Shown: positions 23,470 to 32,136 of the stretch, in pieces
How the letters are laid out: every line of letters begins with the position of its first letter
How positions within the stretch are numbered: position 1 is the stretch's first letter
Assembly (NCBI GenBank): GCA_026395295.1
Contig: JAPLYZ010000007.1
Coordinates: forward strand, 130,518 to 162,653
Reading direction: 5' to 3'
DNA: 32,136 nucleotides
From: Candidatus Staskawiczbacteria bacterium
GTDB taxonomy: Bacteria; Patescibacteriota; Minisyncoccia; Minisyncoccales; Staskawiczbacteraceae
Made by a program: the position numbers and the translations under genes
Notes under the pieces: model-generated
What the model saw: only the letters and a program-made list of their open reading frames with translations
Told to the model about the DNA's origin: nothing
Databases searched by the model: none

Positions 23470-24600
23470 TTAGGCTTGCGTTGACTTAATCGGCATCACT
23501 ACATAAATATAGCTTGCATCTCCAACCGGCCTCAACACACACGGACCCTCTTCTTTGCTTAGTTCAAATATGACCTCCGAGCTTTTTATGTTTATCAGTC
23601 CGTCCGCTAAAAATTTATGATTGAAAGATGCTTCTATCGCCTCACCTTCAATTTTAGCAGGAATACTGGATTGGCTCTCTCCAATATCCGGGTCTTGAGC
23701 AAATATCTGAACCTCTTTTCCTTCCGGGTTTATTTTTACCTTAACCTCGTTAATCTTCCCAGAAAAAAGCGATGCTGCTTTTATTTGACTCAAAAACTCG
23801 TCTCTTTTCACAACAACGTGAGTTTTAAACTTTTTGGGAATTATCTCTTCGTAATTTGGGTATTCTCCCTCAATCAACCTAGAGGTGAGTTGAATCTGCG
23901 GATGCGGAGCTTCTTTCATTGGGAATTCGAACATTGTCTGATTTGGCGAAAAATATATTTTAGTCTTACCTTCTTTATCCCCCAAAGTATTGATTATTTC
24001 TTTAGCTGGTTTCTGAGGAAGAATAAAAGAAACATCTTTTTTCACGGCCTCTTCTAAGGTAATTGTTTTTTCTGCTAAACGAAAACTGTCTGTGGCAACT
24101 ATTTTAATTATATTTTTTGAGAAAATAAAATAGATACCAGAAATTTCCGGCCTCGATTGGGAAGGCGAAGCAACGTCTGCTATTTGGGCTAACCCTTGGC
24201 AAAACTTTTTGTTTTCAACTTCAATATATTCCAGATTTTTGAATTCTGGAATTAATGGAAAATCTTCGGGATTAAATCCCTGAATTTGGTTTTTAAAACT
24301 CTTGCACTCAATAGACAGTCCTTGTTTTTTTTCTTCCAGTGTTATTTTTTCATTAGGCAGCAAAGAAACAAAGTTTGATATAAATTTAGCAGGGACAACC
24401 ACTTTGCCTTTTTTTATAATTTTAGTTAATACCCAAAGCCTTATGGCTGTTTCCAAATCTGTTGAACTTAAACTTAAAAAACTATCTTCCGTGGACAACA
24501 AAACGTTATCCAAAATCGGCAAGGATAAATTCTTCCCGACAATCTTTTCAACGATGCTTAGTCCGTTTTTTAAATTTTCTTTTAAAATTTCTACCTTCAT
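23470..24600 (-). CDS. dnaN: DNA polymerase III beta sliding clamp
   Basis: 376 aa. MKVEILKENLKNGLSIVEKIVGKNLSLPILDNVLL...VATDSFRLAEK...; adjacent to dnaA. Confidence 0.95.
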   Translation of the reverse strand: MKVEILKENLKNGLSIVEKIVGKNLSLPILDNVLLSTEDSFLSLSSTDLETAIRLWVLTKIIKKGKVVVPAKFISNFVSLLPNEKITLEEKKQGLSIECKSFKNQIQGFNPEDFPLIPEFKNLEYIEVENKKFCQGLAQIADVASPSQSRPEISGIYFIFSKNIIKIVATDSFRLAEKTITLEEAVKKDVSFILPQKPAKEIINTLGDKEGKTKIYFSPNQTMFEFPMKEAPHPQIQLTSRLIEGEYPNYEEIIPKKFKTHVVVKRDEFLSQIKAASLFSGKINEVKVKINPEGKEVQIFAQDPDIGESQSSIPAKIEGEAIEASFNHKFLADGLINIKSSEVIFELSKEEGPCVLRPVGDASYIYVVMPIKSTQA

Positions 24601-24840
24601 ATTTTTAGTTTTTAATAATATAATTTATTAATTAAATATTAATTTATTGTTATTGGTGTTCTATTTTTTTTCGTTTTTAAAAAGATAAATAAGTATAGAA
24701 AATATGTTTTTGTTCGCAAATTTTTTTGTGAAAATACTGTGGATAATTATATAGAGCGAAAAGTGCAATTTATTATATATTATTAACTCGTCTAAAATTG
24801 TTACACATTCCAGCACCCCTTATCCACCACTTTATCCACT
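24601..24840. other. Putative oriC spacer (dnaA-dnaN) with DnaA boxes
   Basis: AT-rich tract; TGTGGATAA at 24738-24746 (exact TTATCCACA on minus), TTATCCACC at 24820-24828, TTATCCACT at 24832-24840. Confidence 0.6.
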
Positions 24841-26223
24841 GTATATTTTCTGTTTTATTAAATTTAATTCTTCGGTTAATTTGTTGTTTTCTTCGTTTTC
24901 TTGCAATATCTTTTTATAGGCGTAGATGGCAGTTGTGTGGTCTTTACCGCCGAACTTTCTGGCTATGGCGGGGAAAGAATATTTTAATTCCTTCCTTAAT
25001 AAAAACATAGCGACCTGCCTGGGCTTTACAATTTCCTTGCGTCTTGTGGGGTCAAACAAATTTTTCTCTTCTAGGTTATAAAATTTGGCGACCGTTTCTA
25101 TAATTTTTTTGTAATTTGCCACGTCAAAAGGAGAAAAAATAAATCCTTTAAGTAGTTTTTTAACAGCCTCTATGTTTAACTCTTGGTTAAGCTTGTCACA
25201 AATTAATATTTTATTTAAAGCCCCCTCTAACTCTCTTATATTTTTTTTGACATTGGTGGCTATATAATCTAAAACTTCTTCCGGAAGATTCATGTTTTTT
25301 TCCTGGAGCTTGGTTTTTAAAATGACCAACCTTGTTTCGTAATCGGGCAAGCTTACATCGGCTATCATCCCGCCCTCAAATCTTGATTTTAGCCTTTCTT
25401 CCAATTCTGCAATTGCATTTGGTGGTCTGTCTGAAGAAAGAATAATTTGCTTGTTTTTCTCGTATAAAGAATTAAAAACATGGAAAAACTCTTCTTGACT
25501 CTTATTTTTTCCGGCTATGAATTGTATGTCGTCCAAAATCAAAACATCTATAGGAGCTAAGCTGGCCTTGAAAGCCTCCATGCTATTTGTCCTTATCGCT
25601 GAAACAATACCGGAAACAAATTTTTCAGAGGAAATGTATTTAACCTTTTTCTTTTTTTGTTCATCGCTTATTTTATTGCCTATAGCCTGTATCAGGTGTG
25701 TTTTTCCTAAACCCGTTCCCCCATAAATGAACAACGGGTTATAAGTGAAACCGGGGCTGTCTGCCACGGCCAGGGCCGCTGCATGAGCCAACTCATTAAA
25801 AGATCCAACCACAAAACTAGTGAATGTGTACCGCGGGTTGAGATTTGTGTCTTTGTTTATTTTAAATTCTTCGAACCTTAGTTGAGCCTCTTCTTGTCTT
25901 TGGGTATTAGAAGACGAAGTGGAGTTTATCCCGTCAATTGTTTTTGGCAGAACGTTTTTTGGGGCGCCGTTTGCGTCTTGCGGTTTTATCACAAATTCCA
26001 GCTCTTTTATAGAGTCGTCTATATCGTGGAGCGTCTTTAAAATTAGTTTATTGTACTTATTGCTCAACCACTCTTTTGAAAAAGCATTCGGAACAGAAAT
26101 TATTATTTTCTCGCTATTTTTTGAAATAATTTCTGTGTTTTGAAACCACGTAGCAAAATTTGCCTTGGAGATGTGGAATTGCATTTGGGCTAAAACCGAT
26201 TGCCAAAGTTCCAAATTGTTCAT
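24832..26223 (-). CDS. dnaA: Chromosomal replication initiator DnaA
   Basis: 463 aa. NPLFIYGGTGLGKTHLIQAIGN, VLILDDIQFIAGK, KFGGKDHTTAIYAYKKI. Confidence 0.97.
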   Translation of the reverse strand: MNNLELWQSVLAQMQFHISKANFATWFQNTEIISKNSEKIIISVPNAFSKEWLSNKYNKLILKTLHDIDDSIKELEFVIKPQDANGAPKNVLPKTIDGINSTSSSNTQRQEEAQLRFEEFKINKDTNLNPRYTFTSFVVGSFNELAHAAALAVADSPGFTYNPLFIYGGTGLGKTHLIQAIGNKISDEQKKKKVKYISSEKFVSGIVSAIRTNSMEAFKASLAPIDVLILDDIQFIAGKNKSQEEFFHVFNSLYEKNKQIILSSDRPPNAIAELEERLKSRFEGGMIADVSLPDYETRLVILKTKLQEKNMNLPEEVLDYIATNVKKNIRELEGALNKILICDKLNQELNIEAVKKLLKGFIFSPFDVANYKKIIETVAKFYNLEEKNLFDPTRRKEIVKPRQVAMFLLRKELKYSFPAIARKFGGKDHTTAIYAYKKILQENEENNKLTEELNLIKQKIYSG

Positions 26224-26313
26224 ATTGATTTATAATTTATCGTATAAGATATTTTAGTTCTATTTTATGCTTCGTGTCAAATGAGAGCAGGAGAAAAAGA
26301 AGTGTTATTAACC

Positions 26314-26322
26314 TGTGGATAA
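26314..26322 (-). promoter_or_regulatory. DnaA box in dnaA-rpmH intergenic region
   Basis: TGTGGATAA, exact complement of TTATCCACA. Confidence 0.7.
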
Positions 26323-26365
26323 CTTGTGTGATTTGTTTTTAAGAGAGACGCACAATGAAACAAAT

Positions 26366-26394
26366 TTGACGAAGGTGCTTTTTTAAGCTATACT
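26366..26394 (+). promoter_or_regulatory. Sigma70-type promoter of rpmH operon
   Basis: TTGACG - 17 nt - TATACT, upstream of the rpmH ATG at 26431. Confidence 0.75.
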
Positions 26395-26430
26395 GGTTAT
26401 ATTATTCGTTAATTAAATTAATATACTATT

Positions 26431-26565
26431 ATGAGCTTAACATATAATCCAAAAAAGAAAAAACGAGCCAGAACTCACGGCTTTTTGAGAAGAAGTAAAA
26501 CAAAAACAGGCAGACAAGTGATGCAAAAAAGGAGAAGAAAAGGCAGGGCGAAGCTAAGTGTATAA
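26431..26565 (+). CDS. rpmH: 50S ribosomal protein L34
   Basis: Hand-translated 44 aa: MSLTYNPKKKKRARTHGFLRRSKTKTGRQVMQKRRRKGRAKLSV*. Not in ORF track because of size. Confidence 0.96.
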   Translation: MSLTYNPKKKKRARTHGFLRRSKTKTGRQVMQKRRRKGRAKLSV

Positions 26566-26572
26566 AATAAGT

Positions 26573-26935
26573 ATGTTGCCAAAAGCTAACAGAATAAAAA
26601 AGAAAAAAGATTTTGAGATAATTTTTAAGGACTCCAAGGGCTTTAAAAGCAGTATTCTTATTTTTAGGGTGAGAAAAAACAACTTGGGTTTGAATAGGTT
26701 TGGGTTTGTAGTGAGTCAAAAGGTATCAAAAAGGGCCGTAATCAGGAATAAGGTTAGAAGAAGGCTGTCTGATATGGCAAAAGCTGAAATGGGGATTATA
26801 AAAGCGGGCATAGATATAGTGATGATTGCCCTGCCGGGAATAGAAAAAAAGGAATTTGGAGAGGTAAAAGAAATAATAAAAGAGTCCCTGTCTAATATGG
26901 GGCTAATTAATAAAAACAAACCGATAAATGTTTGA
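26573..26935 (+). CDS. rnpA: Ribonuclease P protein component
   Basis: MLPKANRIKKKKDFEIIFKDSKGF...RFGFVVSQKVSKRAVIRNKVRRRLSD; Met at 26573 preferred over GTG at 26558. Confidence 0.93.
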   Translation: MLPKANRIKKKKDFEIIFKDSKGFKSSILIFRVRKNNLGLNRFGFVVSQKVSKRAVIRNKVRRRLSDMAKAEMGIIKAGIDIVMIALPGIEKKEFGEVKEIIKESLSNMGLINKNKPINV

Positions 26936-27671
26936 ATCTTTAGCAAGTTTTTTTTATATCATATTATACCAGCCGCTGTTTAACCTTCTTGTTCTCCTAT
27001 ACAATTATATTCCGGGCCGCGATTTTGGTCTGGCTATTATTTTTTTGACGCTTATTATAAAGACTATTTTATTTCCCACGTCGGTAAAAGCTGTTAACTC
27101 CCAAAGGAATCTCCAGAAACTGCAGCCGTTAATGAAAGAAATACAGGATAAATATAAAAATGATAAGGAGAAACAGGCGAAAGAAACCTTAGAACTTTAC
27201 AAAAGAGAGAAAATAAACCCATTTTCAGGTTTGTTTCTGGCTTTAATACAATTACCAATTCTTATAGCTTTATATCAAGTTTTTTGGGAAGGGTTGAATC
27301 CGAAAAAACTATCAACTCTCTACGGTTTTGTTCTCAATCCCGGGCAGATAAATCCTTTCTTTTTCCATATCGTGGACCTTTCGAAACCGAATTTGGTTTT
27401 TGCAATTCTGGCGGGCCTTCTGCAATATTTTCAAACGAAAATGTTGCTCCCCGGTAAAAACCAGAAAGACGATAATAAAGGGAAAGGAGCAGACTTTTCG
27501 CAAATAATGCAAAAGCAAACGCTTTATTTTTTTCCTGTGTTTACAGTCATAATATTGTTGAACTTGCCGTCTGCGCTGGGGTTATACTGGATAATTAGCG
27601 GGCTGTTCTCCATAATTCAGCAATACATAATTTTCAAAAAGAATGAGCAAATAGAAAAAGCTAAAAATTAA
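26928..27671 (+). CDS. yidC: YidC/Oxa1 membrane protein insertase
   Basis: 247 aa. FNLLVLLYNYIPGRDFGLAIIFLTLIIKTILFPTSVKAVNSQRNLQKLQPLMKEIQDKYK. Confidence 0.94.
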   Translation: MFESLASFFYIILYQPLFNLLVLLYNYIPGRDFGLAIIFLTLIIKTILFPTSVKAVNSQRNLQKLQPLMKEIQDKYKNDKEKQAKETLELYKREKINPFSGLFLALIQLPILIALYQVFWEGLNPKKLSTLYGFVLNPGQINPFFFHIVDLSKPNLVFAILAGLLQYFQTKMLLPGKNQKDDNKGKGADFSQIMQKQTLYFFPVFTVIILLNLPSALGLYWIISGLFSIIQQYIIFKKNEQIEKAKN

Positions 27672-27676
27672 TTAGT

Positions 27677-28186
27677 ATGATGGAACAAGACCAAATAAAT
27701 AAAATTGAAGAAACGATAAAAGAATTTTTTGAAAAAATGACGATAGATGTCTCTAGAATAGAGGTCAGCTTGTCTGCGATTGAAAAAAGAACTCCGGAAC
27801 ATCCGGGGATCGAAGCCCCAGAAAAAATGGACGTTGTTAATTTGGACATAAAGTTAGATGAACCCCAAATTTTAATCGGTCAACAAGGGCAGACACTTTT
27901 TGAAACTCAGCGCATTTTAAGGGCAATCTTAAGCAGGAAGACCGGGAAAATTTTCTATCTTAATTTAGATATTAACGATTATAAAAAGCAAAAAATGGAA
28001 TATTTAAAAGATATGGCGAGAGAATTGGCGGATCAAGTTTCCTTAACCAAGGAAGAAAAGGTGCTCTCTTCAATGTCATCTTATGAGAGAAGAGTTATAC
28101 ATTCAGAATTGGCGCAAAGAACAGATGTATCTACAGAAAGCAGAGGAGACGGTCAAGATAGGTATGTGGTAATAAAACCCCGTTAA
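27677..28186 (+). CDS. Jag/KhpB-like KH-R3H RNA-binding protein
   Basis: 169 aa downstream of yidC; LIGQQGQTLFETQRILRAILSRK (KH), SSYERRVIHSELAQRTDVSTESRGDGQDRYVVIKP (R3H). Confidence 0.9.
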   Translation: MMEQDQINKIEETIKEFFEKMTIDVSRIEVSLSAIEKRTPEHPGIEAPEKMDVVNLDIKLDEPQILIGQQGQTLFETQRILRAILSRKTGKIFYLNLDINDYKKQKMEYLKDMARELADQVSLTKEEKVLSSMSSYERRVIHSELAQRTDVSTESRGDGQDRYVVIKPR

Positions 28187-29370
28187 GGTACTTTTTTAAT
28201 TGGGAGAATAATAACGTAATTAGGGACTACCCCTCCGTTATTTTTTATTTTTTCCCATTTTATTTGTTGAGGACCTATTCTATTTATGTCGTCAACCGTA
28301 GGAAAAGCCTGGCATGAGGTCCATGGTCCCGAAGAGCTATCTTGCGGTCCCATGTAAACGAGCAGAACCAGATAATTTCCATTTATTATTATAGAAGAGA
28401 TATTTTCTCCCGCCAAAGATGGCGGAGTTCTGTTGCTACATTTCCCGCTGTTGTCGTATTTGGCGCAGTCCTGTTCTTCTTCGGGAACGTTCTGGAATTT
28501 CAAGTCGTCCAATTTTTTGGCGCCGTTGATTTGCGAGTTTTCGATTTTATAATATCCCCCGCTATGTTCTTTGCAATAGGCTATTGTGTCTGGAAGCTGC
28601 CCGCTGATTTGGTTATTGAAACAAGATTTGCGGAAGAAATATATTCCGTCGCCATTGGGGCTTAAATCATATTCATTTACAGAGGCTGATGCCGCGAAAG
28701 GGCTCACCGATTGGCAGGCCTGGTTAGGATTAAGATATTGGCACTTTCCTTGGAGATTTATAGCGTCATATAAAATTGATATATAATATGCTTGTTCGTC
28801 GGGGTTTTGTATAGTGCCCACAGAGTTTATTTTGTTTTTTAGCTGGGCCAAGTCAGGGACATCTGCCGTATAGGGTTGCGCCCTGTTATCAGGACAGCCC
28901 GCAGTCTTGTAAAAATAAACGCCAGCAGGCTTTTGCGCAACCGGCGGAGGAGGAACCGGTGTAGGCTGATTAATATTCAAAATGCTTAATTGAGGATTTA
29001 TAGTTGTTATAATTAAATATGTTAACGCCAAAATGAGCAATCCGGAAATTGCTCCGGAAAATCTATCTTTGGCGCCACTGTGCATTTCCACGCTTATAGG
29101 AGATAGAAAATACATTACCCCTGCTATAATCAGCGAAACAAACACAGCCAAAAACCCCAAAAACATTCCGCCATTGAATAAGTATTTTACATAACTTGGC
29201 AGTGTTAAATTTACTTCAGTGTTTATGTTTTGCCCGGATATTATGGGATATTGTATTTCTAAGCCGGCTGCAAAAATTTTATTTGTTGGATAACAAAAAA
29301 AACTAATACACAAGCACAACAAAAAACATAATCCAATAAAGATAAATTTTTTATTTGTTGTTTCAATCAT
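28183..29370 (-). CDS. Membrane protein with TrbC/VirB2-like N-terminal module and Cys-containing, possibly beta-gamma-crystallin-like ectodomain (paralog A)
   Basis: 395 aa. Signal/TM; YLFNGGMFLGFLAVFVSLIIAGVMYFLSP..KDRFSGAISGLLILALTYLIITTINPQLSIL; then GVYFYKTAGC...INSV...ISILYDAINLQGKC...ISSIIINGNYLVLLVY. Confidence 0.7.
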   Translation of the reverse strand: MIETTNKKFIFIGLCFLLCLCISFFCYPTNKIFAAGLEIQYPIISGQNINTEVNLTLPSYVKYLFNGGMFLGFLAVFVSLIIAGVMYFLSPISVEMHSGAKDRFSGAISGLLILALTYLIITTINPQLSILNINQPTPVPPPPVAQKPAGVYFYKTAGCPDNRAQPYTADVPDLAQLKNKINSVGTIQNPDEQAYYISILYDAINLQGKCQYLNPNQACQSVSPFAASASVNEYDLSPNGDGIYFFRKSCFNNQISGQLPDTIAYCKEHSGGYYKIENSQINGAKKLDDLKFQNVPEEEQDCAKYDNSGKCSNRTPPSLAGENISSIIINGNYLVLLVYMGPQDSSSGPWTSCQAFPTVDDINRIGPQQIKWEKIKNNGGVVPNYVIILPIKKVP

Positions 29371-30431
29371 TATGGTATGTTGTTTCCTCCGCCGGTTGGA
29401 ATGACATATACATCTCCCATGTTCATCATACCGGAAGCCACAAATGGTTCTGTGTTTAGGTTCTCAACGAATTTATTAAACGTTTGGCAATACGATGTTC
29501 CGCTTGAATAAAGGGCAACTAAGTAACTTCCTTTTATGTCTATTGAGCCCGGGCATTTTCTAAAACTTAAACAGTCGGTCTGATATGCCTCCGGTCTGTC
29601 AACGTTTGTATAATCAAAAGTCATGGCGTGAGGACTTTTTTGAGAAAAAGGGGCGCGTATTTCTCCGTCGGGCATTTGATAAAATCCGGCGTTAGCTCCG
29701 GCATCCCAGCCGTACGGCTCGCTGTAAAAAGTTACTCCATCTCCTGACAAACCCGGTTCTTGGTTTATCTCAAAAACATCGGCGGCCGAAGCGCTTATAT
29801 TAACAGCCTGGCATCCTTCGTTTGTTATAGGCTGGCTGCATTCTCCTCCATTATCAAGTCCGGCTGTTTTGTGAAAGATTACTCCGAAAAAAACGCCGTT
29901 TGCCGGATCATTAACAATTTTTACAGATTTTAATTTCCCTTTGAATGGGCTCTGTATGGCATCTTCAGACCCGGTTATCACATTAGAGCCGTCTCCTGTA
30001 CAGCCTGCATTCATAAAATAATAAATTCCGGGTTGAGTGTATGGAGCTATAACAACTGTTGGAGGCTGGGTAACAGTTGGAGTTGTAAGATTGGGGTTTA
30101 TGGTGTTTATAATTATGAAAGAAGAGAAAGTTAAAACTAGCCCCAAAACAGCGCCCTTCATTCTGTCTTTTGCATCGCTGTGCGCCTCAACATTAGGATT
30201 TATTAACCCGATGGCGCCTATTGTGAAAGATATCAAAGCCAAAATTCCCGCCAAGTATATTCCTAGTCCGAAAAAATATCTGACATAGGAAGCTATATCA
30301 GTGTTGACCCCATTTATACTTGGCAGTCCGGGAATATTAGGGTAGGTTGTTTCTAGCGCGAGGGCATAACCGGCGCTCGTGAAAAAGAGCGAGAGAAGGA
30401 TGGCTGAGAACAATAAATATTTTTTCTTCAT
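29370..30431 (-). CDS. Membrane protein paralogous to 28183..29370 (paralog B)
   Basis: 353 aa. YFFGLGIYLAGILALISFTIGAIGLINP..KDRMKGAVLGLVLTFSSFIIINTINPNLTTP; then GIYYFMNAGC...LKSVKIVNDPANGVFFGVIFHKTAGLDNGGEC...GSYLVALY. Confidence 0.7.
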   Translation of the reverse strand: MKKKYLLFSAILLSLFFTSAGYALALETTYPNIPGLPSINGVNTDIASYVRYFFGLGIYLAGILALISFTIGAIGLINPNVEAHSDAKDRMKGAVLGLVLTFSSFIIINTINPNLTTPTVTQPPTVVIAPYTQPGIYYFMNAGCTGDGSNVITGSEDAIQSPFKGKLKSVKIVNDPANGVFFGVIFHKTAGLDNGGECSQPITNEGCQAVNISASAADVFEINQEPGLSGDGVTFYSEPYGWDAGANAGFYQMPDGEIRAPFSQKSPHAMTFDYTNVDRPEAYQTDCLSFRKCPGSIDIKGSYLVALYSSGTSYCQTFNKFVENLNTEPFVASGMMNMGDVYVIPTGGGNNIP

Positions 30432-30446
30432 TGTAGTATTTTTTAA

Positions 30447-32136
30447 TTATTTTGTTGTTGAATTTTTACTCCATTCTTGAGCGCAGAACCAGTTGTCAGT
30501 GAGGGATTCGTCAAAGAGATTTCCAAGATCTTTTCCATAGCAGTAGCCGTCGATTTTTTTGTTGTTATATTCTATTTTGCCGTTATTAATAGGGGCTATC
30601 AACTCGTCTTCAACCCTGGTACAGCTTAAAAGTCTGGCCTTTGCCCCATAAGCGCTGTTTACTAAACTGCAGTCGTTGGTGGCTTTTCTCGAGTAGGTCA
30701 ATTCTTTCATTATATCGCTTCTGGGTTCTACAACAACCTCATTGTAGAAAGTCATAAAATCAAGTTTAAGCTGTCTAAAACTATTCCAAAGTTCTGAAAG
30801 ATAATCAACAATCTGCTGGCATGGGCTTCCCTTGCATGGAACAGTGGAACAAGTGCAGGCCCAGTATCCGTTAGCCCCTCCACCTCCTCCGGCCACTCCA
30901 TTACCTATGTTCCCACCTGCAATAGGTCCGGCTACGCCATTTCCTCCCCCAGCGCCATTCGTACCACCCTTGTCTCCCACAACAGTAAAGTTGCTTCCGG
31001 TGCTTGGATTATTAAAATCCCAGCTTCCATCGTTGTTCGCGCCCCAGTTCCAAATTCCATCGCTACCTCCTCCGCCCATTCCCCCCGTGCTACTGCTAAA
31101 ATTACTGCCACTACCTGTGTTTAACGTATTGCAGAGGCATTCACAGAGAGAGCCTCCGCACATTAATGAGCCCGTGAGAGAACCGAAAAGATTTCCGAAA
31201 AGATTTCCGAATAAAGATTTAGCAAGAGAACTCGTGGCATCGCTGGATATGCTGATATTGGGTCCGGCGCTAAGACCCCATTTAAACCACTTATTATCTC
31301 CTCCGCTATATGTCCTGCTCAATGTGCCAGTACCTGCTGCGCTCCCGCTGGCAGTACCGGTACCGCCTCCGCTGGCAGTTCCGCCCCGCGTATTTCCGAA
31401 TAATCCTGCCAGCGCATCGGCCCTGGTGTTTCCAGAAAGTTGACCAGGACTGGTGCCGCCAACTCCGCCCACGGTTCCTCCCGTGCTTCCAGCGGCACTT
31501 CCTGTTGAGCTCCCGCCGGTGTTCGCGCTTGAGCCGGCAACACTTGCTGCATCAGCAGCTAATCCGCTTGTTTTTCCGCTGATAAGATAATTTAAAAGGG
31601 TATTCTCTTGCGGGCTAAGCCCATTCACGTTTACTCCGCAGTTAGCTGTGCTGGTATGTGAACTGCTGGCATTGGTTACCCCTCCAATATTGCTGTAACT
31701 GCTCCTACTGCTTGAACTGCAATTAATATTTCCGCTTGCAATATTTTTTCCACCACTACCGGCATTTCCAGCTCCTGCGCTAGGCCCCCCTATAGTCAAT
31801 CCTCCGCCTCCGCTGTTTGGATTGCCAAAGTTGAGCTGAGCCAGCAAAGGCGATTCTGCGCTGGCGGTTTCTATTTGTATGCTTGATTTTAGGCTGTCAA
31901 TTATGCTGGCAGTCGTATATTTAGATGGACTATCCGGGGCGTTGTTATAATAAAAACCATCCCACATACCGCCTCCCTGATCTGGAGGAGGTATCACCCA
32001 AAACTGATTGTATTGACATCCGGTTGTGCAAATTGGATCTCCTGTTTCAAATCTTGCGCCACACCTGCAATAATCTTGGACAGGAGAAGTATTTTTTGCT
32101 TGGCCCACTTTTGTTGTTTGTATAATCACTTTTTCT
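30447..32136 (-). CDS. Gly/Ser-rich Cys-containing secreted protein, 5' end beyond window
   Basis: At least 560 aa, open through the window edge (listed start at 32129 is GTG; frame continues upstream). Low-complexity Gly/Ser body plus Cys-rich C-terminal region. Confidence 0.7.
   Translation of the reverse strand, partial: EKVIIQTTKVGQAKNTSPVQDYCRCGARFETGDPICTTGCQYNQFWVIPPPDQGGGMWDGFYYNNAPDSPSKYTTASIIDSLKSSIQIETASAESPLLAQLNFGNPNSGGGGLTIGGPSAGAGNAGSGGKNIASGNINCSSSSRSSYSNIGGVTNASSSHTSTANCGVNVNGLSPQENTLLNYLISGKTSGLAADAASVAGSSANTGGSSTGSAAGSTGGTVGGVGGTSPGQLSGNTRADALAGLFGNTRGGTASGGGTGTASGSAAGTGTLSRTYSGGDNKWFKWGLSAGPNISISSDATSSLAKSLFGNLFGNLFGSLTGSLMCGGSLCECLCNTLNTGSGSNFSSSTGGMGGGGSDGIWNWGANNDGSWDFNNPSTGSNFTVVGDKGGTNGAGGGNGVAGPIAGGNIGNGVAGGGGGANGYWACTCSTVPCKGSPCQQIVDYLSELWNSFRQLKLDFMTFYNEVVVEPRSDIMKELTYSRKATNDCSLVNSAYGAKARLLSCTRVEDELIAPINNGKIEYNNKKIDGYCYGKDLGNLFDESLTDNWFCAQEWSKNSTTK

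Noticed and set aside
31185-31215. Short tandem repeat aaaagatttccg
   Set aside because: Explained by the SLFGNLFGNLFGSL peptide repeat of the Gly/Ser-rich protein; modest copy number.
30832-31443. 203-aa Pro/Leu-rich plus-strand ORF
   Set aside because: Antisense of the Gly/Ser-rich coding region; proline richness is the complement of glycine codons.

Overview
The window looks like a chromosomal segment from a Patescibacteria/CPR-type (probably Parcubacteria-like) bacterium. That placement is inferred from gene content, base composition and reduced protein forms; no search was run. Housekeeping blocks: rpsT, holA, mutM, a stand-alone PolA-type 5'-3' exonuclease, tsaE, a GspE/PilB ATPase, ruvB, a CofE-like ligase, yebC-ruvC, a class A PBP, and the origin neighbourhood dnaN-dnaA // rpmH-rnpA-yidC-jag, with DnaA boxes and an AT-rich spacer. 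Accessory blocks: two large Cys-rich or Ig/Fn3/PKD-like surface proteins (1-4288), an SBBP beta-propeller surface protein (15709-17835), a MntA-HepT-type toxin-antitoxin pair, a ComEA-HhH plus lamin-tail protein, a 57-aa poly-Asp microprotein missing from the ORF track, and a tandem pair of TrbC/VirB2-like membrane proteins with Cys-rich, possibly beta-gamma-crystallin-like ectodomains beside a Gly/Ser-rich secreted protein. The most interesting signal is an overlay of small palindromic and repeat elements, many inside or at the edges of genes: (i) a 135-bp element with a perfect 23-bp terminal inverted repeat that folds as a three-way junction (12898-13032); (ii) in-frame palindromes inside tsaE and the comEA-like gene that share an 11-nt flank, GGGGCAAGTCC; (iii) three abutting 15-nt 6-3-6 hairpins plus an ATTCCC-N8-GGGAAT element forming the 5' end of the beta-propeller gene; (iv) heptanucleotide repeats (consensus about WAATTYC) in mutM, in yebC and across the pilB stop codon. 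This resembles Rickettsia palindromic elements or cyanobacterial STRRs in behaviour, but it has not been tested here. No rRNA, tRNA, CRISPR array or transposase was recognised.
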